Assembly (NCBI GenBank): GCA_905250075.1
Contig: CAJNOP010000503.1
Coordinates: 1 to 64,000 of the forward strand
Direction: 5' to 3'
DNA length: 64,000 nucleotides
Origin: Rotaria sp. Silwood1
Lineage: Eukaryota > Rotifera > Eurotatoria > Philodinida > Philodinidae
Shown here: positions 12,226 to 23,979 of the stretch, one piece after another
Numbering within the stretch: the first letter of the stretch is position 1
Layout: each line of letters starts with the position of its first letter
The notes under the pieces: model-generated
What the model was told of the DNA's origin: nothing
Databases searched by the model: none
The model's input: only the letters and a program-made list of their open reading frames with translations
Made by a program: the position numbers and the translations under genes

Positions 12226-14184
12226 AGATCCTCGCAATGCGTTAAAATAAAAAAGATCGTTTTCTGATTGGTCGGCTTTCTAGCCAATGGGAAGCCCGGA
12301 TGAAAAATTTAACGTCGGAATCGGATTTCCCGACCTCAATTATCTTCGGTGAAACTTTAGAAGTTACCCCTAAATAAACTTTACCTCTGATGTTTATTTG
12401 ACCTTGCCGCAAATCCACAGACAGACAAACTCTTTTCACTTTTTTCATATGATTCTCCCTACAGTCGAGAGAATAAACTTCATCAATCGAAGGATGTCTA
12501 ATAAATCCTTCGAATGCTGTAAGCAAGATGATAAAGTATTGAATCAAAGGTTATTCGAAAACAATTCCAACAAATGTCTCTAAAAAAAAATTGATCATGT
12601 GTGAATAGTCATGATTGCTAGTTCAAATGCTGGCTATACGTAAAAGTTTCTTAACTCTATTCTGTTGGGTTTTTCTGCAAATTTCAATAGCTATTCTTAC
12701 CTCGCATGAACTTTGCTAACTTACTTGAAATTGAAGATTATATTTAGTACGACAATAATCGCGCAATCGAGGATAAACATGTTCAATGAGTCCATTGCGC
12801 TCATCAACCGTATCTATTCCGATAGACAGTATGAAAAGAACGTTTTCAGACATTTTCACAACAGCAACTCACCAGAAAATGTTGAACTGATAAAAACTCG
12901 TACCGAATTCAATTTACGGTCGCTAACATGTGTAAAACGACCACGATACACTTCTTGCTTATCCATTTTCAAAAATTCATTCGTATTTTAAACTTGCCGA
13001 ATGATTTTCTTGCAAACGACGTGTATGTGAAACTCGCTTCTCTTCATATAACTATGTGGCAGGTTAAAATATTGCCATGTCAGCTGTTGCCAAAACATTG
13101 CCGCACGTATTTTTTTCTGGTCTCCTTGCAACGGATGTGTAGCATTTCTTTTCTTTCTCACGTTCTTTTTCTCGTCTGTGAGTGCTGCATCGGCAAGAAG
13201 AATAACAATAAAAATGAGTTGTCGTTTAACAGAGAAAATAAAATCGCAAGAAGGGACAAAAATGATGAGAGAATAATCATCATACGATGGATCGCTTCAT
13301 GGGGATACGTAATTCATCCTATTCAGAAAGAAAATGTCAAAAACAAGATAATCTTTTAGAAATTTGTTTGTTGCATAATACAGGTAAACAACAGCATTTG
13401 CAAACATTTGACGATGGTTTTAGATGAAACAAGTAACGCGTCGATCATTTGGCCTTGCTTGACACAATTCTGAAAGCAGAATATCGAGTAAATAACACCA
13501 TACTCTCTAAAAAAAAGGTTGTACCCTAGATCGCGTGATAGTTTCTAGATCCTTGTTATTGTAGCTGATCACTTGACAAAACATCAAATATTTCCCTCCA
13601 AACTTCCTGTTAAAAATGCCTTTAATTTCAAGCTACCAAACAGCTCCTTCTCGATGTAACGACACATGGAGAGGCATAAGACCTGTGCCATTCGGCACGA
13701 TGGATGTGGGTATGGGTCACAGTAGACAGCAGGCGACAAAATCGCTTTTTCGAGATCTAAGCCCATATCATAGCTAGCATTGAAGCTACTACAGTGCTGC
13801 ATTTAAGTACATTCTGGGTACTGCTGGATAGTGAGTATCTGTTAAGCAACAGATACCACAAAGTATGTAAAATAGGTGAATATTATTAATGGGACCATAT
13901 AAGTAAAATATATGTTTTAAATTGAGGATCTAATTATATTCAATAGGTATTATATAGTTATATAGTGTTATATATTTACTGTATATTACAGAATATTGGA
14001 ACTTTCTGAAGTTCTTTATGGTCTAATAAGATGAACAACATAGGCCTAGTATAGTGAAAAATGGATATTAGCCAGTGATGCAATTCGCTTCCCGGATTTT
14101 CCCGAAGCTTTAATTCAAGTTTTAGTTTGTTATTTGGTAGAGCATATCATCATCTGTCTTCAATGGATGCACAAAGATGCGCTA

Positions 14185-14600
14185 TTGAACCCTTGTCGAG
14201 CTATTTGGCATTTTCTGGCACAACACCGTGGTCCCCCTCAGGTTCACATGAAAAATTAACTTTCGAATTTCGACTTGAAACTCTGCGTAACGAAAGATCT
14301 CAATGAGACTAGTTCGTTCTGAAAGTTTCAAATTTCTTGGTTGCCCCTATTCTTAGATATGAACATTTAACATTTTGTGCTATAAGTGACGTGAAAAAGA
14401 ATATTTTTTCCTTATACTTGTATCTCGCAATAGCAGGAACCCAAAAGTCCAAAACTTTCAGAATAAACTAGTCTTATTGAGATCTTTCTCTGGGCAAAGT
14501 TTCAGGTCAAAATTCGAAAATTCTCTTTTCAAGTGAACCTGAAGGGAACCACGACTTTTTCCTAAACAATACCATAAAAGCTAAATATCTCGATAGAAAT
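14185..14600. repeat. Imperfect inverted repeat, arms about 130-170 bp
   Basis: The stretch 14227-14352 matches the reverse complement of about 14420-14553. Shared blocks are CGTGGT, CAGGTTCAC, TTTCGAATTT, GAAAGATCTCAAT and CTGAAAGTTT. Weaker similarity (TCGAG.TATTT, TTTT.TGG.A) extends both arms outward. It is probably a foldback transposon remnant, but I could not place clean termini or a target duplication. Confidence 0.6.
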
Positions 14601-15057
14601 AAGCTATAAGCACGAACTTTTTTCAGGATGTTCATAGCTCATTAGGGCCTACATAACACACATAGTCTCGACCCAAAAGCTATTCGATGCCTAGGAATTG
14701 CTCCTGTCTTTTTCTCTGTTCACTGTGCTGGAGGAGGAGGAGATAAAGGGTTAACGATTTAATTTCTTTTCGTCCTTTTCAGCATTGAATCTTTGTTGTT
14801 TAATGAAAGATTCCATGTAGAGTCCTTCACGAAACATTCACTTTCAACCTGGAGAAAAAGAAGCAAAAGCAAAGTAACAAATATGACAGTTTCCATGAAG
14901 AAATTCTTTAACCGATATATAAGTGAAAGTCATCTAGGTAAATATTTTTATAGAAAGTTACTACTCTAGCACGAAGTCATAAAAAATTTTAACAACAAAG
15001 AGATATTTAGCATTTTTTTAAAACCAGAGATGAGCACAATGGTAAAATAAAAACATC

Positions 15058-15123
15058 GGGGTGTGGGTGTGGGTGTGAGTAATTCATTGAAACTAATACC
15101 CATCCACACCCACACCCACATCC
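15058..15123. repeat. Head-to-head interstitial telomere-like arrays
   Basis: GGGGTGTGGGTGTGGGTGTG at 15058-15077 is followed after a spacer of about 20 bp by the inverted array ACCCATCCACACCCACACCC, ending at 15123. Two (TGTGGG)n tracts therefore point toward each other and could form a hairpin. TGTGGG is, to my recollection, the telomere unit of bdelloid rotifers. Confidence 0.75.
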
Positions 15124-15410
15124 TCTTTGTACAAAGTCCGAAATGGAAGTATCAAAACTTATTTTTCTGAGAGAAACTAAGGCGTTCATTTAAAAGGTTA
15201 TAGTCAGGAAGCATTTTGTAGAGTATTTATTGTTCATTTGAACCTACATGACACGCATTATTCTGACTCAAAAGTAGTTAAGAAACTCTCCTTGTAAGCA
15301 CAGTCTTGAGAATTCAAATATAATTCATAATTTTTATCATATATATATTAAGTGAATTTATCTTTTTCAAATTGATAAATGTAATAGTATTTTTGATTTT
15401 ATTCATAGAT

Positions 15411-15905
15411 TATTTATTAGAATTGAAGATCTAAATAAAATAATAAAGCATGTGCATGATATAAATCAAATTGAAATTGTTAATTATCTAAAAACTAAAA
15501 ATGAAAAATTTTTACATATATTTAATTTTATTCTTCGATTTCTTCATAATGAATTAAAACTGATTAATCAATATTAATAATCATAAGATATTATTAAAAT
15601 TTATTAAAAATTTTAAAATTTTATTAAATAAATTAGAAACAATTAATGAAAAAAAATTTACAATATGATTTTCTCTATTCAAAATTTGATCGATTATAGG
15701 AAATATTAATGAATAATTATCAAATTAATTTTTCTGCTAAAACAAATATTGAATTCTTACGCGTGAATACATTAGGTAGTAATAAAACAAGACTCACAAG
15801 AGAAATAAGATATTGCGATACAATACCGAATGAATTATTACAAAACCTTGAAGTTTCAAAAAAAGAAAGAAGAATTAAAACAAGATATAACGTTAACATG
15901 AATTA
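15411..15905 (+). other. Possible decayed coding stretch, unidentified
   Basis: After an AG at 15409-15410 an open frame runs about 55 codons with protein-like content (IEDLNKIIKHVHDI, FNFILRFLHNEL) to a stop near 15575. A second open frame, 15709-15905, gives a 65-residue basic peptide. No family is recognised and the two pieces are separated by stops. It may be a decayed gene, or simply AT-rich chance. Confidence 0.2.
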
Positions 15906-15940
15906 ATAAAATAGATATTTTTCACATATTAACTACCCAG

Positions 15941-16265
15941 GTCAAAACTGTACCGCAGGAAACAGTCGGATCCTGTGAAATTCCGGTCAATTCCTGGAAG
16001 CAGTGTTCCAAAATCGGATCCGGCTTCCGGATCCTGCTTAGTTCCCGCTAATTCCTGCACCCGGGTGCAATGTTCGGATCCAGTTGTTGTTTCCGGTGCG
16101 GTTCCCGACCAAGTTTCCCGTCTTATAGCACGCTAATCGGATCCGAGTTGTATACCTGCCGTTTCCGGTACACTTCCAAACTATGGTACCGGTGCTTCTT
16201 CCCAACGGGAGGATCCGGTTATAAGGCACCTGTTTCCGTTCCATTTACAAAGTCCACATCCAGCC
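15941..16265. repeat. GC-rich low-copy repeat block with recurring CGGATCC
   Basis: About 325 bp with composition unlike its surroundings. The motif CGGATCC or a close variant recurs (near 15968, 16014, 16036, 16074, 16138, 16212), with many TTCCGG and TTCCCG words. No ORF of interest. It may be the subterminal repeat region of a hAT-like element, by analogy with the GGGAC-rich ends of the 26.8-kb element, but no TIR or target duplication was found. Confidence 0.4.
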
Positions 16266-16270
16266 GTATT

Positions 16271-16432
16271 AAAGACCTTTGAAAGATCTTTGAAAGACTT
16301 TCGAAGACTTTCAAAGATCTTTCAAAGATCTTCCAAAGACTTTCATAGATCTTTCAAAGATCTTTCAAAGATCTTTCAAAGATCTTTCACAGACTTTCAA
16401 AGATTTTTCAAAGGCTTTACAAGACTTTGAAA
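16271..16432. repeat. 11-bp tandem repeat (AGATCTTTCAA)
   Basis: About 15 units of an 11-bp repeat, AGATCTTTCAA, with diverged ends. The leftmost units appear in the opposite orientation (TTTGAAAGATC), so the array reverses near 16300. It directly abuts the telomere-like array at 16435. Confidence 0.85.
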
Positions 16433-16434
16433 AA

Positions 16435-16506
16435 GGGTGTGGGTGTGGGTATTTCCGTCATTCACACCCACACCCATACCTACACCCACACCCACACCCC
16501 ACACCC
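16435..16506. repeat. Head-to-head interstitial telomere-like arrays
   Basis: GGGTGTGGGTGTGGGTAT at 16435-16452 faces a longer inverted array of CACACCC and ACACCCAC units to 16506, separated by about 10 bp. It is the longest such array in the window and sits between an 11-bp satellite and a truncated coding remnant. Confidence 0.8.
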
Positions 16507-16855
16507 TGCTGCTGCTTTCACAATACCATTGGACCTGTTGGTTCAATTATTTATCTTTAATGGCACCATTTATTTTGAGAGTGTGAACGAGCAAACCGCT
16601 TATTGCCATTGTTTAGGCTTATGCCCTAAATTCGGAACAATCAAAGAAGAAGAAGCATTCGAAAAAGGTTGGATTGTTGTTGATGGTTTTGTGAGCCGTC
16701 CAGAACATCGTTCCTGTTTACAAATTTATCAAACGTGCTTCGATTCCAACCCATTAACATTTGTCAGACAACTGATCGAAAATCGAAATAATTCACATAT
16801 TCCCATGATATCACATGTTGGCAGTATTATTCTCAATTCACTCAAACTTATCTAA
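16507..16855 (+). pseudogene. 3' remnant of an unidentified coding gene
   Basis: An open frame of about 110 codons runs to a stop at 16855. Its sequence is protein-like (FNGTIYFESV, CHCLGLCPKFGT, FEKGWIVVDGFVSR, HVGSIILNSL) and has a clustered C-H-C-x3-C motif. The reading frame continues back through the telomere-like array, which encodes only His/Thr/Tyr runs, so the true 5' part is absent. I recognise no family. Most likely the C-terminal end of a gene truncated at the array; it could instead be an exon of a gene whose other exons I cannot see. Confidence 0.45.
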
Positions 16856-17676
16856 CTATATACTTAAGCAAGCTCTGTTACCATCAAGCTATTACGAGAA
16901 CCAATAAGACTAAAAATAAAGATATTTTCTGAAGAAACTAATAATGCGGTTCTCTGATTAAATAAAACTCTGATAAACAAAATGAAAATGAATGTTTTAT
17001 CTCATGTTATTTATCTATAATTTTATTGTATCAATTAAAAATAAAATATCTTTCACGCTGTTCTAATAATATGATAATAAAACGAATCAATCATCCATAA
17101 CGTATACCTGATATATTTTATGTAAGAAAACGTATCCATCACATAACTTGCTGATGATTGAGGTAAAACACACATTATATCAAACGCATACTAGCACAAA
17201 AAGTAAGAAAGTTTTAAAATTTATCAAAGATTTTTTTTCGACACAAACTAGAAATAGAAATATGTATACATAGGACATTGTTTGCAGAGCCAATGGGCGA
17301 AAATCGATTTAATCTGGTATCGTAGAGAGTCATATTTTTTTTATTAGAAAGCGTATGATCCGAATATGTATAATTGTAGAAAATATTTGTCCCTATAACA
17401 TATATAAAAACTAGTAAAATCTATGATCATCGATTGAGTAGGTTTATCTTTCGATTAGTTTTGCTGCTTCTGCAGTAAAAAATTTGTTTCACTTTTTATT
17501 CATTAAATACTATTCTCTTGAATCATCATTTATATTCGAATGGTGAGATTAGGCAAGTGATAGTATCTAATTTCCATATTAATCGCAATATAATAGTATA
17601 GGCGTTCTATTTATAAAGGGGTGCGAATGATACGATTTATTTATTATAAAAAAAAAATAAGAACATCAGAGAAGTA

Positions 17677-19058
17677 ATGATGACAGTAGCAAATTTTTGT
17701 ATGATTATTATTGTATTAAGGTAATTGTTTATTGTTAATTTTTCCAAGATCTAGAAATCTTCTATTTTAGTTTTGCAGGTTTGATTATTAATTTTTTATA
17801 TTGATTGAGATATTAATTTAGTTACTCGATAGTTGTAACGAATAGTCAAGGATGTTTTGAAAGGTCTCAATATGAAGGATGTTCAAGTAATCCTGCATGT
17901 GGATGTTTTCAAAAGACAACAATGAATATAAGTGGTGTATGTGGTTATCTCTGGGTAACTTGTTCTGAATTAAATGCATGCGACCGTAAAACTAATAATT
18001 GTTATGAACCTGGTCATGTATGTGTTGATCATCCTCGATGTTTTAGTCATCCTGTTTGTTATCCATTGTCAAAGAGTCAACAACGATTTTGTCCGCCGAT
18101 ACCAGGTAAGAGAACAAACAAATACAGTGAAATTTCTTCGGTCATAATCGATATTTTAGGTCTTCCAAAACCTGGTGATGGTATTTGTGCAACTGCAACT
18201 TGGGCTCAAAATGGAACTATTGTTGCTGGTGGTAATGATTCAGGATCTGAGCTTAATCAGTTAGCGCTTCCTAATGGAATTTTCGTTGATGATAATCAAG
18301 CAGTTTATGTAGCAGACTTTGGAAATAATCGTATAGTCAAATGGGATCGAGGAGCTTCAACTGGTCAGCTTGTTGCAGGTGGCAATGGAGTGGGACACAA
18401 TGATAATCAGTTATATGATCCAGATGATGTTGCCGTCGATCGTAATGGAACAATGTATATTAGTGATTTTATGAATCGTCGTGTCCAACAATGGTTTCGA
18501 AATGCTCCAAGTGGACGTTCCATTCTTACAAATATAACTGCCACTGGTGTAGCACAAGATGAAAGAGGATCAATTTATGTAGCTGATATGGACAAGGGTG
18601 AATTAATTAAGTGGAGTACTGGTCAAACGACTGGAAAACTAATTGCAGCAGGACTTCCTGGTGTTGTAAGACCGTGCACTGATCGATATCCATCTATTTA
18701 TGCTGCCGAGATTGTTAAACACCAAGTCCTAAAAATAGATCTCGAAACAAAAGAAATTGTTCGTGTTGCTGGTGGTTCTCCGGGTCATGGTCTTGACGAA
18801 TTATTATTTCCAAATAGTGCTATTGTTGATCAATTGGGTAATGTCTATGTGGCTGATACTGATAATCATCGAATAGTTCGATGGGCACCTGGAGCCAGAT
18901 CAGGCAGTGTCGTCGTCGGTGGTCGTGGTGCAGGTTCTCAATTAGATCAAACTTCGAGACCCATCGATTTATCATTTGATCTTGATGGAAATCTTTATGT
19001 AGTTGATGCCAATTATCGAGTACTCAAATTTCTTATCGATCGTAGCTCATGTCAATGA
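17677..19058 (+). CDS. Secreted NHL-repeat beta-propeller protein
   Basis: Three exons join in phase: 17677-17720, 17822-18105, 18160-19058, giving 408 residues. The first exon starts with a hydrophobic leader (MMTVANFCMIIIVLSYSIVV), a probable signal peptide, so the product is likely secreted. Residues of about 27-105 form a cysteine-rich segment (CFERSQYEGC, ACGCF and following). From about 130 to the end come NHL repeats, recognisable as LPNGIFVDDNQAVYVAD, NNRIVKW and YVADTDNHRIVRW, typical of a six-bladed propeller that binds ligands. The third-exon boundary uses a 54-bp intron that is itself open in frame, so retention would insert 18 residues; splicing restores an uninterrupted PIPGLPKPGDG. 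No catalytic residues are evident. Secreted NHL proteins of this form are numerous in bdelloids; function unknown. Confidence 0.85.
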
Positions 19059-21943
19059 TCTGCACTTCAAAAGAAAACAAAGTACACTATTCAAATAAAT
19101 ATATTCTTTTGTCTTAATATTATTTCAAGGATTTCTTCAATTCACATGTACCAGAATAGAAAATTTTTATTTCATAATTGAAAAATATCGATGTGTCATA
19201 TTTTATGGGTGTCAATGAAAGACGTGATAGTATAGTATATCATACTGTTTTTACTCGAACGATAGATTAGTGAGAGTAATTCATTAACTGATCTGATGTT
19301 TGATTTATGGTGTTTGGATATTTTGTCTCGAATTCATCAGAATACGAAATGTCTTACTCTTCAACCATCATTGATGGAATATGTTATTCATGTTGACAAT
19401 TATCCTAATTTATGCGAACTCAATCTTGTTAAGCCCCCCTCCCTTAAAATGGATTTTCCACTTAACAAGATTCGTTCGACCTGATATTTTCAGGGATGAG
19501 TGGTGTTAGTGAGAAACATAGCTGGTAAAAATTTCAGCTCAATATGTCGAACCAGACCTGAGTTTTGACTTATTTAGGGTCAATTAATAGCCTTCAGAAG
19601 AAACTCTAAGGCTCTACTATTACGAGAGCAAAGCTGAGGTTAGTTTTAAATTAAACCTAACACCAATGCGCAACTTTGGTCCGAACAGAATTTTGAAATT
19701 TGCTTCCATTCATTTTTTGTGAGTATTTTAGTGATCTGAGGGTCAAAATAGGCCTAAAAAAGCGTACCGCACGATATTAAATTTGAGTTTTCACAGCCCA
19801 GGAATCAAATATAAAAAAAATCTTATCAAACCAGGGCTTCCAATTGTTTTATAAATTGGGAGGAGATAAAAATTTGTCAGAAAGTCTGAAAATTTTCACA
19901 CAAGGTACTACATATGACTTTCCGGCAGAAACTGAACAGAAAACTGATAAATTCATCGACTTTCTGCAAGATTTCGTTGACAGAATGTGTTTTTATTCAA
20001 CTTTCTGGCAGAAAAAGGACGAAAAGCGCGAAACAATCAGATTTCTCCAAGAATTTGCCATGAGGCCTCAAAAAATTTGGCAAAGTATTAGAGATTTTCG
20101 CATAAAATCGAACATATGTTCAATTTTTGGCGGGGGGAATTCCCTTCCATCCCTGCCTAATCCGTAAGCCTGGGTCGGACAAAAATTTACTCTCACTTAG
20201 AGGTTTAAAATTTGAAAAAAATATTAATTATAGCTCAAGCCAGGTAGGAGGATTTCCACTTTTTCTAGTGGGAAACCATGTTTCAAGAAAAACGCTAAAA
20301 AAGTTTTAGAAATGAATTTTTCATTCAAATCCGCTAGACTTCTGTACAATATGTGTGATTTATAGATCCCCTGTTCAAAACAAAATATAAATATATTTTC
20401 TTATCTCGAGTATTAAATGGCGTCTAATAAGTAATATAAAAATGTTTTATTCTATGGTAATTAAAATAAAAGAAAAACATTAAAAAGCCTCAAAAATACC
20501 TCGAAAAACATGGTAGTAGAACCCCAAACTCCTTTGGCAGTTTATTAAAATCTGGTCATCTTGGGAAAAAACCATACATATTTTGGAAGAGGAGACTTCG
20601 GTGCATTTTTCTATAATAAAACCAGCTTCAATTTTGTCGAAAATATAGTTTTTTAAGGGTGGGAGTTCTTAAACTCAATTTAGAACAGTCATTACACCAT
20701 GTCAATGGTACATAATTAAGAAGGAAATTTCTGATCTTGTTGCCATCGTTATTGATAAGAGTGACACAATATCATTGGAAGATTTCGGTATAGATGTATA
20801 TGTATCAGGCAAAATTAAACATAATTTTAAATGTTTTCATTTTCAATATATTTAAATCAAATGACTCAGAAAAGCAATTTTAGTTTCGATCTTAAATCAG
20901 TTACCACTGATCAGAATTAGAAGCAATGAAAAAGATAAATTAAAGTAAAATAGTTATGAATTTCAAAATAAAGAAGTATATTGAATAGTAGCTATAACAG
21001 ATTTGAAATCAATTGGTATAATTAGTAATTATTGATGTGATAAAGAGAACGGTGGAGTTCGCTAGCTTTTCCTATTGAAATCTAATCTAATTTAGGAGGG
21101 TGTAGAGTGCGCGGGCGATCGTTATTACACTTTTGATTAATCAAAACACAGCTTTTAAATTATTCTGGGAGAAAACGCGCATCCGACAAATAAGAACAAA
21201 AGAAAAAAGAGAATAGAGTTTTATGGTTAAGATTGTTGATTTTATTTAAATAATTTTTAAATCGACGTTTCTCACACTTGAATGATGTACTCACGTTTAT
21301 TCAATGTACTTTGAATTTAGTTAAATTCATCTGATGTAGTAACATGATCGTCAAATTTTGCCCTCAACCTAATAAAAATAGGTAATGATCAGTTGATTGG
21401 AGCATAACTGCTTTAATTACTCAAGCAGTAAATACTCCCGATCGTAAAAGAAGGAGAAGAAGGAGGGACTTTTATGGTTAAGGTTTTGAAGAGCAGATTT
21501 TTATGATAGCTGGTAATAGCTGTGTATTTTATCAACCATAATTGGACGATAAACTATGTAAGTATTTATCACGTCTTTCATAAGCGGCTTCAACATGAAT
21601 ATGATTATACACATCGTACATGGCTTCATGTGTTAGTACAGATTTCTTTCTTTTTTTATCACATGGTAGGTCAGAAAGAACTGAGAAATTCTACAATTAT
21701 TTTACTCCGTTTCGAAATAGTTGTTACAACCTAATCTTTATAACTTTTCTCGAGCAGGTGCTTGAAAAAAGGATGAAAATTTGTAGATTTATTATCAGTT
21801 TGTTTCAGACTAGCTTTTATAACCGAATCTTTATAATTTGTCCAGAATAGGTGGTTGACAGACGAGCAGAAACTGTGCAAATTGTTTTCAATCTGATTCA
21901 AACTAGCTTTTATAACGGAACTGCTATCACACAGCTAGAGCAG
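19059..21943. other. Gene-poor spacer with a dispersed repeat
   Basis: No supported gene. Open frames at 19844-20167 and nearby lack family features. The stretch 20240-20640 is a repeat (separate entry). Around 21720-21930 a motif CTAGCTTTTATAAC recurs twice, about 90 bp apart, suggesting a small decayed tandem. Confidence 0.4.
20240..20640 (-). repeat. Dispersed repeat, copy 2
   Basis: Reverse complement aligns to 5240-5690. Landmarks on the minus strand are ATGCACCGAAGTC, GACCAGATTTTAAT, TTCATTTCTAAAAC and AACATGGTTTCCCA. It is unrelated to flanking genes. Confidence 0.55.
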
Positions 21944-23679
21944 CAGAGCTGGGCAAGTACGGACTTTTTCGAGTACGAGTACGAGTACCAACCCCTCGAG
22001 TACGCGTACGAGTACTGCGAAAATCGTGCTTGAGAACAAGAAATTTTGATACATTGAGAATATATGCAACTGTTTAGCAATATAATCGTTGAAAAGAATT
22101 GCGTGTAATTTTACATTAAATCAAGCGCGTAAGAAATCAGCTATTCTGTTCATCTTCAAAATTCAGAAGAATAAGAATACCCTGCTCTTCGGCTATCTGA
22201 GGTTATAGGGTGTCCGCAGGTGACAGTTTCGTAAGCTCGATATATTTTCTACAACCACTTAGTAATAACTGCAGCTCTCGGCAGAAGGCCGACTTGACTC
22301 GGATTTCGTTCAATCATTCACTTGAGTTTTTCGCACAGACTGCCTAGCTAGATGTTAACCGCAATGATCGGTGTATGTCACAAGGTAGTTAGTATAGTAT
22401 TGTGCGCTTGACTCGAGACAAGAAGCGTTGAAGAAGCACAGAAATAGGCACCTGGTACTTATCTGATGTAATAATGTTTATCTGAAAATACGAAAGCGGA
22501 TGAGAGCGTTTTTTGTCTTCTCAATGTTTAATTTTTTGTGTTGAAAGCAATAAAGCAGTGACAATCGATAATATCGCAGATATTTATTTCAGAACATCTC
22601 GTAATCAGTTTTTCGAGTAGGGAATTGCAAAGTGATTCCGGTACCGATCCAGACGGGACCTAAAGCTTTTTAAGCTGCTTCCGCTGTATTTTTTATGAAG
22701 AACTAGACTATAGATTTTCATGCTTCTTATTTGATGGGGACTAAGAATGTGTAGATTTGCCATTTCTATTTATCATTCCGATACGAGTCTCTCATTGATC
22801 TCGATTCTGATTTCAACACCTGAGATTTTTCGACGATATGTATAGGTTTTTAAATAGGCGTACTCGTACGATATACACATATTTGGGTTGATAGAAATTC
22901 AACCATTCTTTTGATTGTACATTTTTTGTCTTTCTTTCACTGTTTCTAGTATAAACTCTTAAGTGTTGTTGGGATACTTCTCTATATTTCAAAATGGAAC
23001 TTTATCACTATTTGGGAATACGAGCAAAAATGTAAAAGTTTAGGCTTAATTTTGCTAGAAATCTTTTGTTCTTAAAAAAATTATCGGGATCAGAAGCAAT
23101 AGAAAACTTTAACCAGACCTAGGGCAGAAACCAATAAAAAATATTGACCGGATCTAGGACCAAGATCTGGACAAGAGAAAATCTAACCAAGACCGAAACC
23201 GGGAGCATCAAAACAAATTTAACTGGTAGCGAGATCAAAGAAAAGCGATTTTTCAGAGACCTATTTTCGAGACGAAATCGTACTCTCCAAAGAGATGATC
23301 GAAAGCTATATCATTCTTCCGAGCGATACGCCTGCGACTTAAAAAAGGGATTGAGAGATATGCAGAATAAACTGTTGCAGCGGTATTAAAGGTCGCCACT
23401 GAATTAATCTCAACACTAAATGCTGAAATATTTTGGGATGAAGAAACAGCCGTGTCAATCCTCAACATTTAGAGCACTTCAAACTCAAGTACGTGTGAAA
23501 ATACATGCACAAGTACGTGTACGAGTACCAACACTCTCGAGTACGAGTACCAGTACGAGTACCGACCCCTCGAGTACCAGTACGAGTACCGACCCCTCGA
23601 GTACGAGTACGAGTACGAGTACGAGTACCAACAAAATCGTACTCGAGTACGAGTACTTCGAGTATTTTGCCCAGCTCTG
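21944..23679. mobile_element. Candidate inverted-terminal element (CAGAGCTGGGCAA ends)
   Basis: CAGAGCTGGGCAA at 21944 and its reverse complement ending at 23679 face each other, each followed inward by GTACGA-type hexamers. The terminal sequence fits the hAT TIR pattern (CAG, then TGGGCAA). However, the 8 bp outside the ends (TAGAGCAG versus GGTCCATA) do not match, so this may be two unrelated or rearranged ends. The interior has an 81-codon frame (23144-23389) with no recognised domain. Confidence 0.45.
23510..23664. repeat. GTACGA hexanucleotide minisatellite
   Basis: Tandem CGAGTACGAGTAC-type hexamers interrupted by ACCGACCCCT and ACCAACA spacers. A shorter relative lies at 21969-22020. 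Open frames through it (for example 23505-23786) are repeat artefacts rich in Val, Arg and Thr. Confidence 0.8.
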
Positions 23680-23979
23680 GGTCCATATATGTATTTCCAT
23701 TGGACTTTCCACTGTTTATCCAGAGATATGTTTTTTCTCTGTTCAGTTGTTGTTTTTTTCTTTCACCGATGATACATCATATCTGATATACTGTCTTATT
23801 GTTTTCCTACCTTTCTCTATTTTCTATTATTATATATCTATTCTTGTTGTATTAGTGTTTACATTGACGCTAATAAAACCTCATACATTATCTCCCTATA
23901 CTCCTTTTCCAACATATCAACAACCGGTAAGAATGTTTTTCTTTTATTTTATGTATGACTTCTCGTTCCCGTAACAGAC

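Noticed and set aside
12713..13359. Frames of 92 and 143 codons
   Set aside because: Somewhat protein-like but with no recognised motif, splice partners or codon pattern; not strong enough to call.
13584..13802. 72-codon minus frame with a FNASYD...AVYCD pattern, faintly like the start of class-3 lipases
   Set aside because: Too short, no catalytic GxSxG, and part of it is a telomere-like motif.
16038..16282. Overlapping frames of about 70 codons on both strands
   Set aside because: Arise from the GC-rich CGGATCC repeat block, which lacks stops by composition.
23462..23786. Val/Arg/Thr-rich open frames
   Set aside because: Translation of the GTACGA minisatellite; no coding signature.
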